Source: a virus. From it: a stretch of DNA of 30,007 nucleotides. Every line of letters starts with the position of its first letter. Position 1 is the stretch's first letter. The notes under the pieces were generated by a model that ran no database searches, was not told where the DNA came from, and saw only the letters and a list, made by a program, of their open reading frames with translations. The DNA lies in IMG/VR virus record IMGVR_UViG_3300034198_024649, positions 1 through 30,007 of that record. The stretch is one strand, 5' to 3'. Positions 7,845 to 15,700 of this stretch are shown piece by piece. The position numbers and the translations under genes were made by a program.

Positions 7845-8705
7845 TTATTTTAAACCCAATTCTTTACGAATCTTTGTGGCTGAAATGGAATGTGTTTTAT
7901 CATCAAAAGTTTCTTGTTCAATTTTATAACCCACATCACGACCATAAGTAATATTTACAATATTGGGTACCACTTGAATTTCGTATTGTCCTTGAAACAA
8001 TGGATCCAAATCACGTTTAATAAGTGACTTGACTTGTTCGATGGCAAAAGGATTAGATCCTTGCCAACCTTGGCAATCACGAATTTGAATAACTACTTGT
8101 CCCGTTTTGGCAATAGAACGTTCAAATAATGCTCTATGCCCTGGATGCCATGGTTGCCAACGACCTAACATCTGAACGGTTTCTTTTTGCCAGTCAAATA
8201 TCGGCCTACGTTTATCCGCCAAAATGTGGTTGCCAATAAACTCAGCCCACTTTTCACAGTTTTGTTCTGTTACTCTAAAGTCATAAACTTCTGGTGGAAT
8301 GAAAGCTTTATTGGTATCCTCAAACCGACCAGCATCAATGGTATCTACCCAAATTGTCCAATCGGCTTTGAAGTTATTACGCATTTCAACCAAAGGTGCC
8401 ACAAAGTCACAGACGACATAATCACCAGAACACTCCATAGCAAATTGTGCCATCCTGAGGCTTTGACGAATACGACCTTCTTTAGAAAAATCCCAATCGT
8501 TGTATTTTTTACGGACTTCATCTGCATTAAACCAATCAACCTTGACTTTAAATTCATCTTCTGAAGTAAAAATAGTTTCTTTTAAAAGTAATCTATTTGG
8601 ATTAATTTTTTCAATATCTCCATTTTCTTCAAGGTATGTTTTTAATGCTTTAGCTAGATATGTTTTACCGGAACCTGGCAGTCCCATAATTAAGATTTTT
8701 TTCAT
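7845..8705 (-). CDS. P-loop kinase (APS-kinase-like) fused to a nucleotidyltransferase
   Basis: A 286-residue two-domain enzyme. The N-terminal domain has a Walker A GLPGSGKT at residues 8-15, 'WFNADEVR', 'NDWDFSKEGRIRQSLRMAQFA' (about 69-88) and 'WVDTIDAGRFEDTNKAF' (about 119-135), a layout like adenylylsulfate-kinase relatives. The C-terminal domain has GRWQPWHPGH (HxGH at 187-190) and ISATKIR (274-280), the two signature motifs of the HxGH cytidylyl/adenylyltransferase superfamily. The substrate is not readable from sequence. It might make an activated sugar-phosphate or alcohol-phosphate donor, or PAPS in the kinase step for the nearby sulfotransferase. It ends one base before the next small gene. 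ATP sulfurylase was considered, but the HxGH context fits nucleotidyltransferases better. Confidence 0.82.
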   Translation of the reverse strand: MKKILIMGLPGSGKTYLAKALKTYLEENGDIEKINPNRLLLKETIFTSEDEFKVKVDWFNADEVRKKYNDWDFSKEGRIRQSLRMAQFAMECSGDYVVCDFVAPLVEMRNNFKADWTIWVDTIDAGRFEDTNKAFIPPEVYDFRVTEQNCEKWAEFIGNHILADKRRPIFDWQKETVQMLGRWQPWHPGHRALFERSIAKTGQVVIQIRDCQGWQGSNPFAIEQVKSLIKRDLDPLFQGQYEIQVVPNIVNITYGRDVGYKIEQETFDDKTHSISATKIRKELGLK

Positions 8706-8725
8706 AATATATTACCTTTAAAAAG

Positions 8726-8947
8726 TTATTCTTCAATAGAAACTTCTTCTGTTGTTTCTTCTTTTGGTTTCAAAGCATCAAGCTGATCTTGAGCTTGTTG
8801 GCCAACAATGTTACGAATAATCCATGCACCAGATTCAGTAGGTAATTTACCTAAAGCTCCTAAAATGAAATTCACTTGGTCAACATTTAATGTTAATTGA
8901 ACAACGATTGGCTCTTGTGGTTCAACATCTTGTATTTGGTCAGTCAT
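8726..8947 (-). CDS. Small phage protein, 73 residues, unknown function
   Basis: Acidic at both ends, with a central amphipathic block 'VQLTLNVDQVNFILGALGKLPTESGAWIIRNIVGQQAQDQLDAL'. The 'LN.(D/E).VN.IL.ALGKLP' pattern is one I recall in many small tailed-phage proteins of unknown role. It has a strong ribosome binding site (AAAGGAG), lies 22 nt after the carbamoyltransferase and 20 nt before the kinase gene, and has no signal peptide or cysteine. Probably a soluble helical protein. Confidence 0.75.
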   Translation of the reverse strand: MTDQIQDVEPQEPIVVQLTLNVDQVNFILGALGKLPTESGAWIIRNIVGQQAQDQLDALKPKEETTEEVSIEE

Positions 8948-8969
8948 TTACTTCTCCTTTAAATTAAAA

Positions 8970-10682
8970 TTACTTCTTATATATCATCTTACCCAACTCA
9001 GGTAAATACAGATATTTGATTTCACTACGAGTGATTGTATCAACAGCATCCGAAAGTGTTTCTACTAACGGATCACCTGCTAGATTAAAACTGGTATTAA
9101 ATAAAATAGGAACACCAGTCTTTTCTTTAAATGCTGAAATGAGTTTGTAATAGTTTGGATTATCTTCCTCACTAACTGTTTGTATACGGCAAGTATTGTC
9201 TACATGAGTGATGCAAGGAATTTCATCTACTTTTTCTGGTAACACATCAACAGCATACATCATAAATGGAGATTCATCCATACCCGCCATATCAAACCAA
9301 TCATTGGCATCTTCTTTTAATACTGATCCAGCAAATGGTCTGAACCATTCACGACCTTTGACTTTGTTTACAATGGCTTTACCATCAGGAACTCTTGGAT
9401 CAAAAAGAATAGAACGATTACCTAAAGCTCTTGGTCCACCTTCTGCACGACCATTAAACAACGCTACAATATTACCATCTTTAATCAGTTCAGCAATATC
9501 TTCTGGAGTAACCTTTTTAGTTTTTAAATCTTTCATTTCTTTTAGAATATCATCTAAATCATCATAATATGGTTCACAAGAAAGATAAACATTTTTTAGT
9601 TTTACTGGCTCAGTACTTTGTGATTGTGCAAACGCTGCCATTCTTGCCAAACCTAAAGCTGTGCCACCATCATGTGAAAGTGGATCAACATAAATGTTAA
9701 AATTGGGAAATGTTTTTTTATAAAAATAATTAGCAACACAATTTAATCCATATCCACCAGAAATAACAATATTGGTTTCACCGGTTTCATCGTGAGCTTT
9801 TTGGATTAGATTGGCAACCAATTCTTGGGTTTCCTGTTGAACATGCCATGCTAAATTCTTTTGTTTGTCGTCCACCATTGTTTCATCGTTTTGCCATTCT
9901 TGTATATTACCATGGCGAATCAAATAAGGAAAACGAAACTCATCAATCATAGCACCCGATGGATAATTTGGTCTCAATAAATTTTTATTTCCTTTTCCGT
10001 TTATAAAAAATGAAGGAATATTTTCATCGTATTGTCCGTATGGCGCCAATCCCATTGTTTTACCTGCTTCAATAAAATGGAAACCTAGGTAATTAGTAAC
10101 TGCTTCATATGCTTTGGTAATGGTAACGGTATCATCAAATTCACGAACACCATTACTATAGGTGATGGAACTTGCATCAGCATAACGTTTATAAACTGGA
10201 GTAATTTCTGTTGGATAAGCGCACAAAAAGATGGATTCAGTTTCGTATCCTGCAGTCGTAGTTTGATAACCAGATTCTTCATCATTAGACATTACTTCTG
10301 TGTGAAATGATCCTGCACCATCCACAATTACTGCTGCAGCAGTTTTAAATCCTGAATTATAAAAAGCATTAGCTGCATGACCAAAATGATGTCGTTGGCC
10401 CATTTTGGTAATTTTAACATTAGGATTAAATTTACGAACTAATGCTGAATATGAATCTTCACCAGTCCAAGGCAAACTACCATATTCCTCATGTGTTCCA
10501 CCAATAACCAACTCATCAATTTTAAAATTGGTTAGAGCATGTAACATAGATTTATATGGATTACCATCATATTTCATATGGGAGAATCGTTCTTCTTCAC
10601 CATAAAATACAATTTTTCCATCAGACACCAAAGCGGTTGAACCATTGTGGCCAGGATTAATGGCTAAGATATTATAACTCAT
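8970..10682 (-). CDS. Carbamoyltransferase, NodU/TobZ family
   Basis: At 570 residues it has the usual full length of O-carbamoyltransferases, which make carbamoyl-adenylate from carbamoyl phosphate and ATP and transfer the carbamoyl group to a hydroxyl, commonly on a sugar. The N-terminal ASKHA/Kae1-like domain shows 'AINPGHNGSTALVSDG' (residues 8-21), 'GEEERFSH' and the metal-site block HHFGHA (98-103), then 'AVIVDGAGS'. Further on are 'GGYGLNCVANY' and 'DPLSHDGGTALGLA'. The C-terminal YrdC-like part has 'NGRAEGGPRALGNRSIL' and 'FRPFAGSVL'. All motifs I would look for are present, so it should be active. Its ATG overlaps the glycosyltransferase stop (ATGA), implying coupled synthesis. The acceptor is unknown. 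Confidence 0.93.
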   Translation of the reverse strand: MSYNILAINPGHNGSTALVSDGKIVFYGEEERFSHMKYDGNPYKSMLHALTNFKIDELVIGGTHEEYGSLPWTGEDSYSALVRKFNPNVKITKMGQRHHFGHAANAFYNSGFKTAAAVIVDGAGSFHTEVMSNDEESGYQTTTAGYETESIFLCAYPTEITPVYKRYADASSITYSNGVREFDDTVTITKAYEAVTNYLGFHFIEAGKTMGLAPYGQYDENIPSFFINGKGNKNLLRPNYPSGAMIDEFRFPYLIRHGNIQEWQNDETMVDDKQKNLAWHVQQETQELVANLIQKAHDETGETNIVISGGYGLNCVANYFYKKTFPNFNIYVDPLSHDGGTALGLARMAAFAQSQSTEPVKLKNVYLSCEPYYDDLDDILKEMKDLKTKKVTPEDIAELIKDGNIVALFNGRAEGGPRALGNRSILFDPRVPDGKAIVNKVKGREWFRPFAGSVLKEDANDWFDMAGMDESPFMMYAVDVLPEKVDEIPCITHVDNTCRIQTVSEEDNPNYYKLISAFKEKTGVPILFNTSFNLAGDPLVETLSDAVDTITRSEIKYLYLPELGKMIYKK

Positions 10683-11635
10683 TTTTTAATGCCTTTTAAA
10701 TCAATATCCGCTACAATTTTTTTATAAATTTCATTGATTTGTTCTTCTTCAAAGTCCATCATTTTATCGTTGAGTCGATTAGCCAACATATTATCTAATC
10801 CGGCCAAACGAATTGGAGAATATTTTCTGACTCCCGGTTTTTCAATGATTTGGAAATAATCTGGATAAGAAGTATTTACTGGAAAAGTTGAACCAAAAAT
10901 GACGGTACCTGGAGTACCAACAGCTCTTGCCATATGTTGTCCAACAGAATCAACGCCAACAAAATAATCACTATTAGCAATCAAAGCTGCCCATTGTCTC
11001 AAATCTGTGGTATAGTTGATAGCAAATTGGTCTTGTGGTAAAACGAATTGAGGTTCACCAAAGAAAATTAAATTATATTTGAGTGATAGTTTTTTGGCTA
11101 ATGAAAGGTATGCTGACGCACTTAAACTTCTGGATTCTTCGTCACCAACATCAACGGTTTGACCTTGTTGATTTTGTGCCAATGGAACAGCACCACGACC
11201 AAATGGTTGAATAATGACCGTTTTGGATTTTTTTTGTTGTTCTTTTAGTTGTCTGATTGTTTCAAGTGCAACTTTTGTTTCACCTTTATTAAATACTAGA
11301 TGAGGAATACCCAAATCGGAATGGTCGGTTGAACCATTAATCTCTCGGTCAAATCCTTCAACCAAAGAAATTTTTTGGTGAAAATATGCAGGATTACGAT
11401 ATGGTTCTGGTGCAACCACGATGTCCGCTTTAGAAATAACATTATCAAATACACCTTTGGTATCGGGGCTGTAAGTTCTATCTTGCAACTCTGGTATACC
11501 CCAATACAAACTATCCCAACCGGCAGAAATAATACTCCAATTTTCGTTTGGATTTAATCTTGCATATTTAAGAAATGCCGGAATAGCTGCAATTACTCGG
11601 CCCGCACCACCATCAATCCAAAAAACCTTATTCAT
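10679..11635 (-). CDS. GT9-like (heptosyltransferase-type) glycosyltransferase
   Basis: A 318-residue GT-B-type protein. The N-terminus has 'VFWIDGGAGRVIAAIPAFLKYA', the acceptor-side glycine loop. The C-terminal half has 'TVIIQPFGRG' and the family signature 'WAALIANSDYFVGVDSVGQHMARAVGTPGTVIFGSTFP', which aligns with the 'D.G..H.A.A...P....FG.T.P' donor site of ADP-heptose:LPS heptosyltransferases. The usual DSG is DSV here. The donor may be heptose or another sugar; it may modify host LPS/capsule or a phage protein. The ribosome binding site AAGGA is clear, and the gene overlaps the carbamoyltransferase by four bases, which ties the two reactions together. Confidence 0.82.
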   Translation of the reverse strand: MNKVFWIDGGAGRVIAAIPAFLKYARLNPNENWSIISAGWDSLYWGIPELQDRTYSPDTKGVFDNVISKADIVVAPEPYRNPAYFHQKISLVEGFDREINGSTDHSDLGIPHLVFNKGETKVALETIRQLKEQQKKSKTVIIQPFGRGAVPLAQNQQGQTVDVGDEESRSLSASAYLSLAKKLSLKYNLIFFGEPQFVLPQDQFAINYTTDLRQWAALIANSDYFVGVDSVGQHMARAVGTPGTVIFGSTFPVNTSYPDYFQIIEKPGVRKYSPIRLAGLDNMLANRLNDKMMDFEEEQINEIYKKIVADIDLKGIKK

Positions 11636-11648
11636 ATTTTCATCCTTA

Positions 11649-12443
11649 TCATTTATGCCAAAAGTCTAACTTCATATCATTATAATACTGTGTTAATTCT
11701 TTACCGATAATCTGTTCTGGTGGTTTAGATGTTTTCTTTACCACAGGTCTAATATCGTGTAAACCTTTAATACCATGGAACTCATCTTTTTCTTCCATTG
11801 GTTTCAAATTATTTATATCGTATTCAAAACGCTCTATTTCTAAGTAATCTTCAATCTGTTTCATTACTTCTAGTGGTTTAGCCACAATATCTTCGTACTC
11901 CAATATCAACATATTCTGTTTATTAAAGTTATAACCACTTTTAAATGCTTGCCAAGATTCTCCAACAACGCCAGAGTTCCAAAGTAATCGACACCGATTG
12001 GTATTATTTACAACAAATCCAGCTTCTCTGAGTTGTTTATCAATAAAAGTGTCGGGGTCTTTGTTGGTCAAAGTAATAAACGAAGCCATTATATCAGGTA
12101 TATTTCGAACTGTACATATCATTTTTGGTTGTTTACCAAGTAATTCTGTTAAAAGTTTACCATTTTTGGCCCATCCACGATTTTTATCAATTACAACGGG
12201 CTTGTTGAGATAAGCATGAGCGACTTGAATCATCGCAGCAACCATATCTTTTCTTTGTTGAGGATTTTTATCTTCTACCATTGTTTGGGTTTGAGGTTCC
12301 CAATTATTATAAAAGTTTAAAACCATACCCAAAACGGGCGATGTGGTGGTCGCATACAGTTTTGGGTGTTGATTTAGTAGTGATGTTAGTAGCGTTGAAC
12401 CGGATCTTGGTAGACCGGATAACATGACCAATTCATGATTCAT
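11649..12443 (-). CDS. PAPS-dependent sulfotransferase
   Basis: A 264-residue sulfotransferase, which moves sulfate from PAPS to a hydroxyl or amine. The 5'-phosphosulfate-binding P-loop is 'LSGLPRSGSTLLTSLLNQHP' at residues 8-27, and the 3'-phosphate site is 'CTVRNIPDIMASFITL' at about residues 110-125 (conserved Arg and Ser). 'ILEYEDIVAKPLEVMKQIEDYLEI' near residues 177-200 is the typical late helix of this family. No signal peptide is present, so it acts in the host cytoplasm. It leads the cassette with the glycosyltransferase and carbamoyltransferase. The start has only a weak GGAA ribosome binding site. Confidence 0.9.
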   Translation of the reverse strand: MNHELVMLSGLPRSGSTLLTSLLNQHPKLYATTTSPVLGMVLNFYNNWEPQTQTMVEDKNPQQRKDMVAAMIQVAHAYLNKPVVIDKNRGWAKNGKLLTELLGKQPKMICTVRNIPDIMASFITLTNKDPDTFIDKQLREAGFVVNNTNRCRLLWNSGVVGESWQAFKSGYNFNKQNMLILEYEDIVAKPLEVMKQIEDYLEIERFEYDINNLKPMEEKDEFHGIKGLHDIRPVVKKTSKPPEQIIGKELTQYYNDMKLDFWHK

Positions 12444-12487
12444 AATTTATTCCAAACAAAACATTACATAATTAAAACAGTTAATAC

Positions 12488-12495
12488 TATTTATT
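12488..12495 (-). promoter_or_regulatory. Candidate late promoter (AATAAATA) before the sulfotransferase
   Basis: Minus-strand AATAAATA fits NATAAATA. It overlaps the TAA stop of the 81-residue gene and lies about 45 nt before the sulfotransferase start. This gap separates the fibre genes from the enzyme cassette, so a separate transcript is plausible. Confidence 0.4.
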
Positions 12496-12739
12496 ATACT
12501 TCTGGAGCGAATGCTTTACCTGCTGTAATAGCATTAGTCAAATCTGATTTATCTGAAGTGTCGGCAACAATGTGTTCACGTTGCATAACGATTTCTAAGT
12601 GTTGATAGTTTCTGCGAACAGTATTATCAATATCTTCAGAATGTTCATTTTTAGCAATCAATTCATTAATTAAACTGACGCTGTCTCTTGCAGCACGCAA
12701 ATCATTTTCTGCCATTTGTTGTGGGGTTAATTGTTCCAT
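12494..12739 (-). CDS. Small helical phage protein, 81 residues
   Basis: Soluble, largely helical protein: MEQLTPQQMAENDLRAARDS, then 'LINELIAKNEHSEDIDNTVRRNYQHLEIVMQREHIV', ending 'AITAGKAFAPEV'. The 'VRRN..HLEI...' and 'AI..GKAF' patterns recall a conserved small protein found in marine T4-like phages next to structural genes; I know no function. A strong AAGGAG ribosome binding site precedes the ATG, 11 nt after the stop of the 1720-residue fibre. It may be a fibre accessory protein because of position; this is inference. Confidence 0.75.
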   Translation of the reverse strand: MEQLTPQQMAENDLRAARDSVSLINELIAKNEHSEDIDNTVRRNYQHLEIVMQREHIVADTSDKSDLTNAITAGKAFAPEV

Positions 12740-12750
12740 TTAAATCTCCT

Positions 12751-15700
12751 TTATATAATGCTTATTAGTGTTCTTATATATTCAACTTTGGTATCAGCAT
12801 AATTTGTAGAAATTGTTACGTTAACGTTGCTTGTATCCACATTAGCATCAATTGTAAACAAGTTTGCCGTTGATAATGTTCCATATTGAGTAATGTAAAC
12901 ATTTCCATTAACGTGTGTTAAGAAAACTTCAGAAGCTTGTACATTTGCACTGGTGTTAGCTTGAATAATATATTTACCCGTTCTATAGCTAGTTTTACTA
13001 AATGAATCTAAAGCGGTCCATGTAATGAGTGTAGAAGTAGCTACAGGATAACTAGCTTTTCCATCACTAATATTACTACAATTATATAGTGTCACCGGAC
13101 CATTAGAACTTCCGCCGCCAGTAGCACAAACGGTTACATTGCCTGTTTGTCCAGATAAAGCAATACCCGAACCAGCATTTAAACAGGTAACACCACCACC
13201 ACCACCACCACTTACTGCTGCACCATTAATTGTTAAGGCACCAGTAGAATCAACTTTGAGTGTGTTACAACCCGCTTTAATAGCAATCGTGTTGGATAAA
13301 CTAGCTGATCCAGCATAATCACCTAAAATAACGTTAGATCCGCCGGTCGTTACTTCACAACCAGAATATTTACCAATGAACGTATTGACACCACCAGAAG
13401 ATAACTTATATCCGGAACTACGACCAATAACAACGCTATTGCAAGCTGTTAAACCTCCTGAGCCTACTCCATAACCAGCTAACCGACCAATAAATATGTT
13501 ATTGTATCCGGTGGTGTTTAGAGCACCAGCAGAATCACCAATGCCAATGTTTTGATTTCCTGTACTGCACTTTAAACTTGCCGGACCAATACCAACGTTG
13601 ACACAACCACAAGTACCACACCTCATTGCACACGCACCTAGAGCAATATTAAAAATACCTGTGGTATTTCCATACATGGCCATCGTGCCATGAGCAACGT
13701 TGTTACAACCGGTGGTATTATATCTTAATGCCTTGATACCATTAGCAACGTTACAATTGCCGGTTGTATTATATCTTAATGCATAATAACCTAGAGCAGT
13801 ATTACATCCTCCGGTGGTATTACTTCTTAATGCAAATGGGCTTAGAGCTAAATTGAAAATACCGGTAGTGTTAAATTGTAGCGCATTACATCCTAGAGCA
13901 GTATTATTACAACCTGTACTGTTACATCTTAATGCATTATTACCTACAGCAATATTACTTTTACCTGTTGTCGTATATCTTAATGAATTGTAACCAACAC
14001 CAATGTTGAAACATCCGGTAGTGGCAGAACACAATGAAAATACGCCATGAGCAATGTTGTTACATCCTGACGTTACTGCTTTTAAGGCATTATTACCTGT
14101 AGCAATATTGTATTTACCAATAGTAACAGAAGAAATTGTTGCTGGAGCAAATACAGTATTATTATTAGCTTTGCAGTATGATGCACCAGCAGCTGTGGCA
14201 CAAACAATAACATTTCCTGTTTGTCCAGATAAAGCAATACCCGAACCAGCATTTAAACAGGTAACACCACCACCACCACTTACTGCTGCACCATTAATTG
14301 TTAAGGCACCAGTAGAATCTACTTTAAGTGTATTACAACCCGCTTTAACAACAATGGTATTACAGAGAGTGGTGCAACCAAGGTAAGTACCAATAATAGT
14401 ATTGTTGATGCCACTAGTAATATATTTTCCTGAACAAGAACCAATAGCAATATTAAAACAACCACAGTTATTAAATAGTGCTCGATCACCAATAGCAACG
14501 TTTTTATATTTTGTTGTGCCACCAGTTTGTCCTGCTGCAAGACCGATAGAAATGTCATAAGATGAACAAGTACTGTATTGGTTGGCCCAAGTTCCTATGG
14601 AAATGTTCTGCGATCCTTTTGTAGCTTGATTTGCACAAGTTCCTATAGAAATGTTACTCTGACCTACAGTTGAATAATTAGCTGCTCCATAACCTAAAGC
14701 AATATTTCTATAACCGGTGGTATTACATTTTAGTGCATACTTGCCTTGAGCAATGTTAAAATTGCCGGTGGTGTTTGATTTTAATGCATAATATCCTTGA
14801 GCAATATTATTACTACCTGTGGAGTTACTTCTTAACGCTCTCTTACCCATTGCAATGTTATTACTGCCAGTACAATTATATGTTAGAGCATTTTCACCTA
14901 AAGCAAGGTTTTGATTACCGGTGGTGTTATATCTTAATGCGCAATCTCCTACTGCAATGTTGCTGGTTCCAAAGGTATTACGAAATAGTGAATATCGGCC
15001 TAGAGCAACGTTGTTACATGCGGAACTGTTACAACCTAATGATCTACAACCCAAAGCAATGTTATGTGATCCAGTAGTGTTAAGTCTTAATGCACAGAAT
15101 CCTATACCAATATTGTCCGAACCTGTGGTTATGGATGTTGCTGTATTACCAGCAATAAAGTTACGAGCACCAGTAGTAATTGAAGTAATGGTAGCAGGAG
15201 CAAATACAGTATTATTATTAGCTTTGCAGTATGATGCACCAGCAGCTGTGGCACAAACAATAACATTTCCGGTTTGTCCAGAAATAGCAATTCCTGATCC
15301 AGCATTTAAGCATGTTACACCGCCGCCTCCCCCTACTGCTGCACCATTAAGTGTTAAGCAACCGGTTGAATCTACTTTAAGTGTATTGGATCCAGCTTGA
15401 ATAGCAATTGTGTTAGATAATGCGGCTGATCCTACATAAGAACCAAATATGATATTATTGTTACCTGTGGCTATACTATAACCAGATTTATATCCTAAAG
15501 CAATATTATTTTTACCAATGGTGTTACTGTAAAACGCCTTATATCCTTTAGCAATATTACAACTACCGGTGGTGTTACATTTTAACGCAAGCTGGCCTTG
15601 AGCAATGTTATTACAACCAGTGGTATTATAATTTAACGCAAAACGACCCTGAGCAATGTTGTTATAACCGCTGGAGTTATTCTGTAATGCCTTATAACCT

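Noticed and set aside
7845-8705. Bifunctional ATP sulfurylase/APS kinase
   Set aside because: The C-terminal GRWQPWHPGH and ISATKIR motifs fit HxGH cytidylyl/adenylyltransferases better than the sulfurylase family.
11810-11817. TATAAATA on the minus strand inside the sulfotransferase
   Set aside because: It lies well inside a coding region, about 175 nt before the next gene, and shows that the motif also occurs by chance in this AT-rich DNA.
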